Positions 7,127 to 15,631 of a stretch of 32,727 nt of DNA are shown piece after piece. A program made the position numbers and the translations under genes. Position 1 is the stretch's first letter, and each line of letters starts with the position of its first letter. Source of the stretch: Bacteroidota bacterium. Its GTDB lineage: Bacteria; Bacteroidota; Bacteroidia; Chitinophagales; JADIYW01. The notes beneath the pieces were generated by a model. That model was given only the letters and a program-made list of their open reading frames with translations. It was not told the origin of the DNA and did no database searches. The stretch covers positions 1 through 32,727 of the forward strand of contig JAGQYE010000014.1 of assembly GCA_020436225.1 (NCBI GenBank), read 5' to 3'.

Positions 7127-7148
7127 CGAAAGGTGTTGTCACCTTTCG
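7127..7148. repeat. Perfect stem-loop CGAAAGGTG-TTGT-CACCTTTCG
   Basis: Nine-base arms pair perfectly around a TTGT loop. It lies five bases beyond the dyad of leader copy C, between a minus-strand lipoprotein gene and rlmN. No T-run follows on either strand, so it is a poor fit for an intrinsic terminator. It may be a dispersed intergenic repeat or an RNA-stability structure at the 3' end of the rlmN transcript. Confidence 0.6.
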
Positions 7149-7224
7149 ACTGTTGTCTGTTCATCACTTCTTCAAAAATAGTGTTTTATTTCTATTGCAT
7201 TCTTATTCATGTAGTAGGTAGTTG

Positions 7225-7242
7225 ACAGGTTACAAAACCTGT
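7225..7242. repeat. Perfect inverted repeat ACAGGTT-ACAA-AACCTGT
   Basis: Seven-base arms with a four-base loop, about 40 bases beyond the rlmN stop codon. The AACCTG/CAGGTT core resembles short palindromes often scattered in intergenic regions of Bacteroidota; I cannot count copies from one window. It lacks a T-run, so a role as the rlmN terminator is uncertain. Confidence 0.5.
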
Positions 7243-7283
7243 TACAGGCAAAGGGTTTTCTGTATTTATACCATTCAAGTTGT

Positions 7284-8354
7284 TTATTTTTTATTAGCTA
7301 ATTGACCACAAGCGGCATCTATATCTTTGCCTCTGCTTTTGCGCACGTTTGCAATTACTTTATGCTTGGATAAATAGTCGATAAATTTATCGCGCGTTTC
7401 TATAGTTGATTTATGAAAATCAGCTTGCTCAATTTTGTTGTATTCAATAACATTTACTTTTACATTGTCTAATTGTCTGCAAATGGCAATCAATTTCTTG
7501 GCATCGTCAATCGTATCGTTTACGCCATCTAACAAAATATATTCAAACGTCAATTCGCCTTTACATTTCGATTGAAAATATTTCAGCGCATCAATCAATA
7601 CTTCAATATTATTATGCTCATTAATCGGCATAATGGTATTGCGTTTTTCATCATCGGCAGCATGCAACGAAACAGCCAAATTAAATTTCACTTCATCATC
7701 GCCTAATTTTTTTATCATTTTAGCAATGCCAGCAGTTGAAACCGTAATGCGTTTTGCCGACATATTCAAACCTTCTTCCGAAGTAATTTTTTCAATAGCA
7801 TCCAAAACATTACTATAATTCAACATCGGTTCGCCCATGCCCATAAATACAATGTTCGATAAATTTCTGCCTATACTTTCTTGTGCTTGTTGGTTAATTA
7901 AAACCACTTGGTCATAAATTTCTGCCGCCGTTAAATTGCGTTCGCGTTTCAAGAAACCGGTAGCACAAAACGAACACGATAAACTGCAACCTACTTGAGA
8001 GGAAACACAAGCCGTTGCTCTGTCTTCCGTTGGAATTAAAACGCCTTCAATTAAATGTTTGTCGTGCAACTGAAAAGCCGACTTTATTGTGCCGTCGTTA
8101 GATTTTTGTTTTTTATAAGTTGAAATAGGAAGAATAGAAAAATGTGCATTTAATTTCTCGCGCAAATCTTTAGATAGGTTGGTCATTTCCTCAAAACTAA
8201 CTGCCGATTTTTTCCAAAGCCATTCATAAATTTGTTTAGCACGAAATGGTTTCTCGCCCAACTTTTCTAATTGAGTAATGAGTTGTTCTTTAGAGAGTGT
8301 TCGTATGTCTGTTTTGGGTTGCAAAGCACTGCAAAGATAGGTCTTCTTTTTCAT
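7284..8354 (-). CDS. rlmN: RlmN, dual-specificity 23S rRNA/tRNA adenine-C2 methyltransferase
   Basis: The 356-residue protein is a radical-SAM enzyme: C123-x3-C127-x2-C130 binds the 4Fe-4S cluster, and G-M-G-E-P (172-176) belongs to the SAM site. The two cysteines of the RlmN mechanism are present: Cys116 in A-T-A-C-V-S-S-Q and Cys349 in A-A-C-G-Q-L near the end, matching C118 and C355 of E. coli. It methylates A2503 of 23S rRNA and A37 of some tRNAs. From the ATG at 8354 the first 10-14 residues are not family-like. A consensus -7 box TATCTTTG lies inside that stretch (8339 to 8332, minus strand) just before an in-frame TTG at 8324, so the true start may be there. Confidence 0.95.
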   Translation of the reverse strand: MKKKTYLCSALQPKTDIRTLSKEQLITQLEKLGEKPFRAKQIYEWLWKKSAVSFEEMTNLSKDLREKLNAHFSILPISTYKKQKSNDGTIKSAFQLHDKHLIEGVLIPTEDRATACVSSQVGCSLSCSFCATGFLKRERNLTAAEIYDQVVLINQQAQESIGRNLSNIVFMGMGEPMLNYSNVLDAIEKITSEEGLNMSAKRITVSTAGIAKMIKKLGDDEVKFNLAVSLHAADDEKRNTIMPINEHNNIEVLIDALKYFQSKCKGELTFEYILLDGVNDTIDDAKKLIAICRQLDNVKVNVIEYNKIEQADFHKSTIETRDKFIDYLSKHKVIANVRKSRGKDIDAACGQLANKK

Positions 8355-8385
8355 TGTCTAAAGACAAAACACTTTTATATCTTTG
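8354..8385 (+). promoter_or_regulatory. Promoter of the amidohydrolase-coaX operon (TTG-N21-TATCTTTG)
   Basis: A TTG at 8354-8356 and a consensus TATCTTTG at 8378-8385 are separated by 21 bases, a good Bacteroidota promoter. The ATG of the next gene is at 8390, only four bases past the -7 box, so transcription would begin at or very near the start codon (leaderless or nearly so). The -33 element overlaps the annotated rlmN start codon on the opposite strand. Confidence 0.6.
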
Positions 8386-8389
8386 ACTA

Positions 8390-9574
8390 ATGACTCGTAA
8401 AATATCGGCACATAAAATTTATCCAGTAACTTCTGCTCCATTAGAAAACGCTGTTATTGTGTTGGATGATGAAGGGAAAATTCTTGCCATAGATGATATT
8501 CAACACCACGATAAAACAGAAATTGAATTTTTTAATGGCATTATTGTGCCGGGATTTATCAATGCACACTGCCATTTAGAATTATCGCATTTAAAAGGCA
8601 TTGCACAAACCGGAACCGGCTTAATTGATTTCATTTCGCAAGTCATAAAAAATAGAAATCACGCACAAGAAATTATACAAAACGCCATAGTACAAGAAGA
8701 AGTGAATATGCAGACTTCAGGCATTGTTGCCGTTGGCGATATCTCTAATACTACGGATACATTTCTTCAAAAACAAAAACAGCATTTACACTATTATTCG
8801 TTCGTTGAATATTTCGATTTGTTTCAAGAAAATAATACAGAAAATATCATCAAGCAATACAATGCCGTTTTTGATGCATTAACAGAAACTAAAAAATTAA
8901 AAAAATCTAAAGTGCCACATGCACCATATTCGGTTTCTAAGAAATTGTTTGAATATCTTTCTACTAATCAGCAAACACCAATAACTATTTCCATTCACAA
9001 CCAAGAAACACCACCGGAAAACGAACTTTTTTTATCTAAAACCGGTGATTTTATTTCTTTTTACGATAGAATAAATTGTACAACAAATGCAATTCCAAAA
9101 CTTGGAAAACCTTCTATTTATTATGCATTAGAATTTTTAAAGAAAGAAAATCGAAATTTGTTTGTGCACAATACTTTAACTACAAAAGAAGATATTTTGG
9201 CAACACATCAAACATTAGGAAATGAAAATACTTTTTGGTGTACTTGCCCGAATGCCAATCTTTATATAGAAAATCAAATGCCGAATTATAGAAATTTCTT
9301 GGATACAAATGCGCAAGTTTGTATTGGTACAGATAGTTTAACTTCGAATTGGCAATTAAATATCTTAGAAGAAATGAAAACGATTTTGAAATATCAATCG
9401 TATTTAGATCTTGAAACTATTTTAAAATGGGCAACCATCAACGGCGCCAAAGCATTAGGATTTGATACTGATTTAGGCTCCATAGAAATTGGTAAAAAAC
9501 CGGGTTTAGTGTTGATAGAAAATGTAGAAAACGGAAAATTGCAAGCAACATCAACATCAAAAAAAATAGCATAA
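8390..9574 (+). CDS. Amidohydrolase-superfamily deaminase/hydrolase (TrzA/AtzA-like)
   Basis: This 394-residue metal-dependent hydrolase has the superfamily active-site set: H60-x-H62 in N-A-H-C-H-L-E, H177 in V-P-H-A-P-Y-S, H203 with E206, H260 in F-V-H-N, and D315 in G-T-D-S-L-x-S-N. The G-T-D-S-L-x-S-N and H-A-P-Y-S forms are those of cytosolic deaminases of the TrzA/AtzA/MtaD group, including S-adenosylhomocysteine and aminofutalosine deaminases. The substrate cannot be fixed here: no other menaquinone (futalosine) genes lie in the window. It heads a plus-strand run with coaX 20 bases downstream. A close-set promoter precedes the ATG. Confidence 0.85.
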   Translation: MTRKISAHKIYPVTSAPLENAVIVLDDEGKILAIDDIQHHDKTEIEFFNGIIVPGFINAHCHLELSHLKGIAQTGTGLIDFISQVIKNRNHAQEIIQNAIVQEEVNMQTSGIVAVGDISNTTDTFLQKQKQHLHYYSFVEYFDLFQENNTENIIKQYNAVFDALTETKKLKKSKVPHAPYSVSKKLFEYLSTNQQTPITISIHNQETPPENELFLSKTGDFISFYDRINCTTNAIPKLGKPSIYYALEFLKKENRNLFVHNTLTTKEDILATHQTLGNENTFWCTCPNANLYIENQMPNYRNFLDTNAQVCIGTDSLTSNWQLNILEEMKTILKYQSYLDLETILKWATINGAKALGFDTDLGSIEIGKKPGLVLIENVENGKLQATSTSKKIA

Positions 9575-9594
9575 AAAATCGAGAATTGATAAAG

Positions 9595-10314
9595 ATGAAT
9601 TTAGCAATAGACATTGGCAATACACGAACAAAAATGGGCATTTTTGAGCAACACGAACTTAAACATGTTTTCACATTTGACAATGATACTACATTTGATT
9701 TGCCAAATATTATCCAAGAAAATGCTGTTCAGAAAATTATCATCTCTTCTACTATAACAATTCCAGATTTTATTTTGCAAACAATAAAACTTGTTTCAAA
9801 AAATCTAATTTTAGATGAACATACTCAATTGCCATTTTCTAATAAATATTCTACTCAAGATACTTTGGGAAAAGATAGATTAGCTTTAGTTGCAGCGGCA
9901 CAAGCAACGTATCCAAATCAACATAATTTGGTGATAGGTTGTGGCACGTGTATCACGTTTAATTTCATCAATAATAAAAATGAATTTTTGGGCGGAAGTA
10001 TCCATCCTGGATTAAGAATGCGCATAAAAGCGATGCATCATTTTACTGGAAAATTGCCATTGGTGGAACTTCAACAAGAAGCAACTTTAATTGGCAATAG
10101 CACTCAAACCAATATCATAAACGGCGTTTTGTATGGCACAAGCAAAGAAATAGATGGAATGATAGATGATTATTTAGTTAAATTTCCTGAAATGAATATA
10201 ATTCTTACAGGTGGAGATGCTAATTTGTTGGTTTATCAGCTTAAAAATCAGATATTTGCCATTCCTAATTTTACTTTAATAGGACTCAATCATATTTTGG
10301 AATATAATGCGTAA
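9595..10314 (+). CDS. coaX: Type III pantothenate kinase
   Basis: CoaX phosphorylates pantothenate, the first step of coenzyme A synthesis. The N-terminus M-N-L-A-I-D-I-G-N-T-R-T-K-M-G holds the ASKHA-fold phosphate-1 motif. G-K-D-R-L-A-L-V-A-A-A (pantothenate-side residues), G-T-C-I-T-F-N-F, the G-G-S-I-H-P-G-L-x-M-R segment and I-L-T-G-G-D-A near the end complete the family pattern. The ATG at 9595 matches the family N-terminus; a TTG nine bases upstream would add three residues and is unlikely. Its end overlaps the next start by eight bases, so translation is probably coupled. Confidence 0.95.
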   Translation: MNLAIDIGNTRTKMGIFEQHELKHVFTFDNDTTFDLPNIIQENAVQKIIISSTITIPDFILQTIKLVSKNLILDEHTQLPFSNKYSTQDTLGKDRLALVAAAQATYPNQHNLVIGCGTCITFNFINNKNEFLGGSIHPGLRMRIKAMHHFTGKLPLVELQQEATLIGNSTQTNIINGVLYGTSKEIDGMIDDYLVKFPEMNIILTGGDANLLVYQLKNQIFAIPNFTLIGLNHILEYNA

Positions 10315-11704
10315 TATTTTTTTACTAATCCTTCTTTTCGTTGCGTTTGTAAGTGTGAACGCTCAAGAAAACACTCCTTATTCTCGCTATGGATTAGGAA
10401 CCATTTTTGATAATAACAACGCACAATCAGCACAAATGGGTGGATTGGGTGCTGCCTTTCAATCAGGCGAAACCGTGAATTTTCTAAATCCTGCTTCGTA
10501 TGCTTCTTTACAATACACCACATTAGATGCAGGATTTTCCGGAAATTTTAGTACACGCAAAACGCAAAGTTTAAAAGCCAAGCAAAATAATTTCAGCTTA
10601 AATTATTTATCAATTTTTTTTCCTGCAAATAAATATTGGACAACAGGCGCTGCTTTGATGCCTTTTTCTACCAAGAGTTATTCTGTAGCGCAATCCACTA
10701 CTTTTGATACATCAAATATTGTTAAGTTTGAATATGAAGGTTCTGGAACATTGTATAATTTATCTTGGGGAAATGGCTTTAAGTACAAAGGTTTTTCTGT
10801 AGGATTTAATCTTGGTTATTTATTCGGCAAACTCAATAACAATACACTCGCTTACAATATCGACCAAACCGGTAGCATTGATAAAACAGCTTATACAACA
10901 TGGACATTTACCAATACAAAAGTCAGCAGTTTTATTTGGAATGCAGGTGCGCAATATAACTTAGCCATCAAAAGTAAAAAAGACAGTAATAAATTTTACA
11001 ATGTTGTCTTTGGTTTAGCCGGTTCTTCTCCAATAAAATTCAGTAAAGGAACATATTTAGATAAAGCTTTATATACTTTCTCTTCCTCATTGCTTGCTTT
11101 GAGAAATACAGATGCCGGCATAAATGACTTTATTACAGAAAGTATAGAACCAAGATCATTAACCAGCAATATCTTAGATACCTTATCTGAAAAATTTAAA
11201 GAAGCAACATCTATTCGTGTGCCGGCAACATTAAATGTTGGGATTATGGCATACAGAGGCATAAAATGGAAAGCAGGAGTTGATTTTAAATTCCAGCCTT
11301 GGAGTAAGTATAAAGGTTATGAAAGCAACGCAGCCTCTAAACTTAGTAACAGCTGGAGAATTGCTGCCGGTGGCGAGTTTTTGCCAAATGATAAAAACTT
11401 TAATAAATTCTTTTCAAGGTTAAAATATCGAGCAGGATTTAATTACACGCGCTCTAATATCACCATTAATGATATAGCTATTAAAGAGTTTGGCATAAAC
11501 TTTGGAATAGGTATTCCATTAATAATTACCACATCTAGTGATGACGGTTTATTACAGAAGGTACTCATCTACGCATTCAACATTGGGTTGGAAGCCGGAA
11601 GCCGAGGAACAACACAACATAACCTCGTTCGAGAAAACTTCTTCCGTCTTAAATTCGGCATCACGATGAATGATAAATGGTTTGTAAAACGAAGATATTA
11701 TTAA
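10307..11704 (+). CDS. Outer-membrane beta-barrel protein (FadL/PorV-like fold)
   Basis: The 465-residue protein has a signal peptide ending V-N-A-Q (about residue 20). The start of the mature part, T-P-Y-S-R-Y-G-L-G followed by M-G-G-L-G-A-A and N-F-L-N-P-A-S-Y, is the signature of a Bacteroidota outer-membrane protein family commonly found next to coaX. The rest consists of alternating amphipathic strands, and the chain ends in aromatic residues (R-R-Y-Y), as outer-membrane barrels often do. It overlaps coaX by eight bases and is followed one base later by the TPR gene, so the three are an operon. Substrate or partner is not known. Confidence 0.85.
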   Translation: MRNIFLLILLFVAFVSVNAQENTPYSRYGLGTIFDNNNAQSAQMGGLGAAFQSGETVNFLNPASYASLQYTTLDAGFSGNFSTRKTQSLKAKQNNFSLNYLSIFFPANKYWTTGAALMPFSTKSYSVAQSTTFDTSNIVKFEYEGSGTLYNLSWGNGFKYKGFSVGFNLGYLFGKLNNNTLAYNIDQTGSIDKTAYTTWTFTNTKVSSFIWNAGAQYNLAIKSKKDSNKFYNVVFGLAGSSPIKFSKGTYLDKALYTFSSSLLALRNTDAGINDFITESIEPRSLTSNILDTLSEKFKEATSIRVPATLNVGIMAYRGIKWKAGVDFKFQPWSKYKGYESNAASKLSNSWRIAAGGEFLPNDKNFNKFFSRLKYRAGFNYTRSNITINDIAIKEFGINFGIGIPLIITTSSDDGLLQKVLIYAFNIGLEAGSRGTTQHNLVRENFFRLKFGITMNDKWFVKRRYY

Positions 11705-11705
11705 G

Positions 11706-13046
11706 ATGAAAATGAAAAAATTTGTATTGATTATTGGGTTTATTGCAAGTACATCATTTCCAATGCTTGCACAAAATTGTGCTAAATTGATAGATGGAGA
11801 GATGAGCAAAACAACCGCACCGTACTCAATCTATCGTGAGTATTTCAAAAAAGGATTATATTCAGATGCGTTCCCATTCTGGAAAAAAATGTATGACCAA
11901 GCGCCTGGATTTCGTCAACAAACATTTTATGATGGCTTGACGCTTTATACCGATTATATCCAAAAAACAGAAGATAAAGACTTACGCCAAAAATATGTGG
12001 ATACGCTTTTTATGATTTATAATAAAGACATTGAATGTTTTGGCGAAAGTGAATATATTTTAGGTAAGAAAGGAATCGACTTGTTGAAATACGGCAAAAA
12101 TGCTGATATTCCTGAAGCTCGCGATGCCTTAGAAAAAACGATAGCACTTTCTAAAGGACATCCTTTTCCGTATTATGTTCAAACCTATTTTAAATTATTA
12201 GTGAATCAAGTAGGAAAAGATAGCATCACACCTCTATTAGTGAAATTGAAATACGACGAATTGAGTGCAATAGTAGATAAAAACATTGCTGATCCAAACA
12301 ATAAATATTTACAAGCATACAAAGATGTAAAAGCATTGATGGATGATTTGTTTATGGAAAATTTTGCCAACAAAAACAATCCGGAAGATTGTGCAAAATT
12401 GTTAGAAATCTATTTGAAAAAATATCAAGCTAATCCGGACGATTTAGCCACAATAGAAAATGTGTACAACAGAACTCGTGGTTGTGTAGATAGTGCCTTA
12501 AATGTAGAATTATTGAAAAAGTTAAACAAATTAGCACCTAACTATACATACGCAACGCGCTTAGCTAATATCTATGTTCAAAATAAACAATATGATAGTG
12601 CTATCGTATTATATCAAAATGCCATAGCAGTAGAAAAAGATAGCGTTAAGAAATCTGACTTGAATTTTTATATCGCATTCATGAATTATGCGAAAGAAAA
12701 TTTCCCGGCATCAAGAGATTATGCTAAAACAGCTATCAGTTTTGATTCTACAAATATCAGAGCGTATAATCTAATCGGCATTTTGTATTTGTCCAGCGGT
12801 CCCTTGTGTGGTCCTGGAACCGGTTTCCAATCACAAATTGTACTTTGGCCAGCATTCGATTATTTCAAAAAAGTTATTCAAGTTAACAATGATGCCGATG
12901 TTGTTGCAGAAGCTAAAAAATACATAAACGATTATACTCAATATTTACCAACACGCGCCGATGTTGCTGCAAAAGGCTTAAAAGTGGGTGGCACTTATAC
13001 TGTTAAATGCTGGATTAACGAAGAAACCACAGTTCAAGTAAAATAA
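11706..13046 (+). CDS. Secreted TPR-repeat protein
   Basis: A 446-residue protein with a signal peptide (about 1-22, ending M-L-A-Q). Several helical tetratricopeptide-type pairs are visible, clearest at about 280-400 (for example A-T-R-L-A-N-I-Y-V-Q-N-K-Q-Y-D-S-A-I-V-L-Y and the following A-I-S-F-D-S-T-N-I-R-A-Y-N-L-I-G). Cysteines appear in both halves (N-C-A-K-L, D-I-E-C-F, E-D-C-A-K, R-G-C-V-D), which suits disulfides in the periplasm. Either ATG at 11706 or 11712 could be used. Immediate placement after the outer-membrane protein suggests a shared envelope role, probably as a periplasmic scaffold; function is not established. Confidence 0.85.
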   Translation: MKMKKFVLIIGFIASTSFPMLAQNCAKLIDGEMSKTTAPYSIYREYFKKGLYSDAFPFWKKMYDQAPGFRQQTFYDGLTLYTDYIQKTEDKDLRQKYVDTLFMIYNKDIECFGESEYILGKKGIDLLKYGKNADIPEARDALEKTIALSKGHPFPYYVQTYFKLLVNQVGKDSITPLLVKLKYDELSAIVDKNIADPNNKYLQAYKDVKALMDDLFMENFANKNNPEDCAKLLEIYLKKYQANPDDLATIENVYNRTRGCVDSALNVELLKKLNKLAPNYTYATRLANIYVQNKQYDSAIVLYQNAIAVEKDSVKKSDLNFYIAFMNYAKENFPASRDYAKTAISFDSTNIRAYNLIGILYLSSGPLCGPGTGFQSQIVLWPAFDYFKKVIQVNNDADVVAEAKKYINDYTQYLPTRADVAAKGLKVGGTYTVKCWINEETTVQVK

Positions 13047-13072
13047 ATAAGAATTTAAAAGGATATAATATT

Positions 13073-13106
13073 GCCGGCTCGCTTTAGCGAGCCGGCTTCT
13101 TTTTTG
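13073..13106 (+). terminator. Strong rho-independent terminator after the coaX operon
   Basis: A perfect ten-base GC-rich stem GCCGGCTCGC / GCGAGCCGGC closes on TTTA and is followed by TTCTTTTTTG. It is the most stable hairpin in the window and marks the end of the run beginning at 8390. Confidence 0.95.
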
Positions 13107-13147
13107 TTTGTCTCAAATTTCTGATTCTAAATCCATAAATTTACGGC

Positions 13148-13684
13148 GTGTTTGAATACAATTATATCAAAGCCTTGCATATCATCTTTGTGGTAAATTG
13201 GTTTGCCGGTTTATTTTATATGCCACGTTTGTTTATTTATACAACAGAAGCCAACGAAAAGCCTGAACCCGAAAGATCAATTTTAATTCGTCAATTCCAA
13301 ATAATGCAGCGCAAACTCTGGCATATTATCACTTGGCCATCTTGTATTATTACCTTGATTTTGGGAACGATATTATTGCTTCAATCGGGATTTATTACCC
13401 AACCTTGGATGCATATAAAACTTACTTTTGTTTTGTTATTACTATTGTATCACTATTCCTTACATCGCATTTTCAAGCAACAACAACAAATCATTTTTCG
13501 ATATACATCAACGCAACTTCGAATATGGAATGAAGTAGCAACCATTTTTTTATTTGCTATAGTTTTTGTCGTGGTTATCAAAAAGAAATTAAGTTTATTT
13601 TACGGCATAATTAGTTTGATTATTTTGGTTATACTATTGATGCTTGGAATAAAATTGTATAAATTGCTAAGAAAAGATGAATAA
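13148..13684 (+). CDS. hemJ: HemJ-type protoporphyrinogen IX oxidase (membrane)
   Basis: The 178-residue membrane protein begins Y-I-K-A-L-H-I-I-F-V-V-N-W-F-A-G-L-F-Y-M-P-R-L-F-I-Y, the HemJ (UPF0093) signature with conserved His11 in the first helix. The later M-Q-R-K-L-W-H-I-I-T-W-P and P-W-M-H-I-K-L segments match too. HemJ oxidises protoporphyrinogen IX to protoporphyrin IX in the cytoplasmic membrane. The last 40 residues add a hydrophobic segment beyond the core. The start is a GTG at 13148; no in-frame ATG fits the family N-terminus. A near-consensus TAAATTTA lies four bases upstream of the GTG, suggesting a very short or absent leader. It overlaps the next gene by eight bases. Confidence 0.88.
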   Translation: MFEYNYIKALHIIFVVNWFAGLFYMPRLFIYTTEANEKPEPERSILIRQFQIMQRKLWHIITWPSCIITLILGTILLLQSGFITQPWMHIKLTFVLLLLLYHYSLHRIFKQQQQIIFRYTSTQLRIWNEVATIFLFAIVFVVVIKKKLSLFYGIISLIILVILLMLGIKLYKLLRKDE

Positions 13685-14222
13685 CTCAACATTAAAATAT
13701 ATACCTATAGGCATACTTATCGGCTTGATTATTGTTTATGTTTCTCGAAGTATGAGTAATTCGATTATATTTTTCCCTTTTTGGTTGAATTTACTTTTAT
13801 ATTTAATTGGCTTGCCTATTGCTTGGTATTATGTAAATAAATGGAAAATTTTTTCATCTGATAAAGAAGAAAATAAGAAAATGATATTTGGTATAAATAT
13901 TGTAATGACATTAATAATAACATTTGTAATCTTATCGTTTTTGCGTTTGCCAATAAATTTTATTATAAAGCAACAATCAAAAAATAATCCGATAATTACA
14001 CAAACTTGTCCAATTACATATTACTCTTTTAAACTTAATAATAACGACAAAAGAAATATTACATATACTTTTGAAGGTAAAAATGTTAGAATGAAAGTTC
14101 GACCAACAATAATGGCGAAAATAAAAACCTTACCTGAATCTCAAAGAAATATTACTCTAAACGTGAGAAAAAGTATTTTAGGTACATATATAATCGAAGA
14201 TTATACTGTAAAATCAGAGTAA
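13677..14222 (+). CDS. Hypothetical membrane protein with three predicted membrane helices
   Basis: I do not recognise this 181-residue protein. Three hydrophobic segments are visible (about 11-28, 32-52 and 70-95), separated by a charged loop W-K-I-F-S-S-D-K-E-E-N-K-K. A polar C-terminal domain of about 85 residues follows, with N-D-K-R-N-I-T-Y-T-F-E-G-K-N-V-R-M-K, which looks like beta strands. It overlaps hemJ by eight bases, so it is probably translated with it; whether it helps haem synthesis is unknown. Confidence 0.75.
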   Translation: MNNSTLKYIPIGILIGLIIVYVSRSMSNSIIFFPFWLNLLLYLIGLPIAWYYVNKWKIFSSDKEENKKMIFGINIVMTLIITFVILSFLRLPINFIIKQQSKNNPIITQTCPITYYSFKLNNNDKRNITYTFEGKNVRMKVRPTIMAKIKTLPESQRNITLNVRKSILGTYIIEDYTVKSE

Positions 14223-14234
14223 TTATCTACTTAT

Positions 14235-15560
14235 TTAAAAAATAGTATCATACAACATCACTCCATTTAGAATAATAATAATTGATGCTATAATCCAAGC
14301 ACAAATATTAAGTATTTTGCTGTTTACAAAAGCACCCATTTTTGTTTTGTTGCTCGTGAATTGCAACAGCGGAACAACGGCAAAACTTAATTGTACAGAT
14401 AAAATTACCTGACTTAAAACCAGCAATTCACCTGCGCCGTTTTCGCCATATAAAATAGAAACTATTAATGCCGGCACCACTGCAATTAATCGAGTAATTA
14501 ATCGACGAAGCCAAGGTTTTAATCGGATATTTAAAAATCCTTCCATTACAATTTGTCCGGCTAAAGTACCTGTTAATGTAGAGTTTTGACCACTTGCCAA
14601 TAAGGCAACTGCAAAAAATATAGATGCAAATTTTACACCTAATAATGGTTCTAATAAATAAAATGCGTCGTTGATATCTGCTACTTCTTTGTGTCCATTG
14701 TGATGAAAAACAGAAGCCGCTAAAATTAAAATGGAAGCATTAATAAAAAATGCCAACATCAAAGATAATGTTGAGTCTAAAGTGGCAAATTTAATTGCTT
14801 CTTTTTTTCCGGCATCTGTACGTTCAAAATTTCGTGTTTGTACAATGCTGGAATGTAAATACAAATTATGTGGCATCACGGTAGCACCTAAAATGCCGAT
14901 AGCAATGTACAACATATCGCCATTGGTTATAATTTCTGTTTTAGGAATCAAGCCATTAATAATGGCGGCCATTTCCGGTTGGGCGATTATCAACTCATAA
15001 GCAAAACAACAAAATATAATAAAAATTAAACCGCCAACAAAAGCTTCTAAATATCGGAAGCCTTTGTTTTGCAATAGCAACAATACTAATACATCTAAAA
15101 TAGTAATAACAATGCCGATGGTTAATGGAATTCCGAATAGTAAATTAATAGCAATTGCCGAGCCGATGACTTCTGCTAAATCGCAAGCGGCAATAGCAAT
15201 TTCGCAGAGAATCCACAAAACAATACTGACAGGTTTTGAATAGGCATCTTTACAAGCTTGTGCTAAATCTCTTCCGGTAGCAACGCCTAATTTTACACAT
15301 AGATGTTGAAGCAAGATGGCAAATAAATTAGAAATTAAAATAACAGACAAAAGTGTGTAGCCAAAACTGGAACCGCCGGCAATATCCGTTGCCCAATTGC
15401 CCGGATCCATATAGCCAACTGCTACCATTAATCCCGGTCCGGCAAAGGCAACAAATTTTCGCCAATTAGATGCATTTTTTGGGATGGAAACGGAAGAAAA
15501 CACTTCCGGCATGGTGTCGGATTTTCGTGTAAATCTCCAGTTTTTATTATTATCCCACAT
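14235..15560 (-). CDS. mntH: Nramp-family Mn(II)/divalent metal transporter MntH
   Basis: This 441-residue protein is an Nramp proton-coupled importer of Mn(II) and related ions in the cytoplasmic membrane. It has the two metal-binding motifs: D52-P-G-N55 in helix 1 ([11 protein letters not shown]) and M229-P-H-N232 in helix 6 ([13 protein letters not shown]). About eleven hydrophobic segments are visible, as usual for the family. The N-terminal 30 residues are polar and not part of the core. It is divergent from the DtxR-type regulator gene across 71 bases that contain a candidate operator. Confidence 0.95.
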   Translation of the reverse strand: MWDNNKNWRFTRKSDTMPEVFSSVSIPKNASNWRKFVAFAGPGLMVAVGYMDPGNWATDIAGGSSFGYTLLSVILISNLFAILLQHLCVKLGVATGRDLAQACKDAYSKPVSIVLWILCEIAIAACDLAEVIGSAIAINLLFGIPLTIGIVITILDVLVLLLLQNKGFRYLEAFVGGLIFIIFCCFAYELIIAQPEMAAIINGLIPKTEIITNGDMLYIAIGILGATVMPHNLYLHSSIVQTRNFERTDAGKKEAIKFATLDSTLSLMLAFFINASILILAASVFHHNGHKEVADINDAFYLLEPLLGVKFASIFFAVALLASGQNSTLTGTLAGQIVMEGFLNIRLKPWLRRLITRLIAVVPALIVSILYGENGAGELLVLSQVILSVQLSFAVVPLLQFTSNKTKMGAFVNSKILNICAWIIASIIIILNGVMLYDTIF

Positions 15561-15606
15561 TATTTCACAATGTTAAAAATATTTTTTATTTATTTTGAAT
15601 AATTTT

Positions 15607-15622
15607 TTTAGCTTAGCTTAAA
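15607..15622. promoter_or_regulatory. Candidate MntR/DtxR-type operator TTTAGCTTAGCTTAAA
   Basis: In the 71-base space between mntH and mntR, TTTAGCTTAGCTTAAA contains the odd-centred palindrome AGCT-T-AGCT with flanking T/A symmetry. It resembles known DtxR/IdeR/MntR boxes built on a TTAGGTTAG core. It ends ten bases before the mntR ATG and would suit repression of both genes by metal-loaded MntR. Confidence 0.5.
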
Positions 15623-15631
15623 TATTTTATT

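Noticed and set aside
7254-7262. GGTTTTCTG after rlmN as a possible fourth leader-motif copy
   Set aside because: Only the short core is similar; there is no GAATTTT box at 61 bases and no gene starts in the required direction.
9586-9594. TTG at 9586 as the coaX start
   Set aside because: The ATG nine bases later gives the exact family N-terminus (M-N-L-A-I-D-I-G-N-T); the extra three residues have no support.
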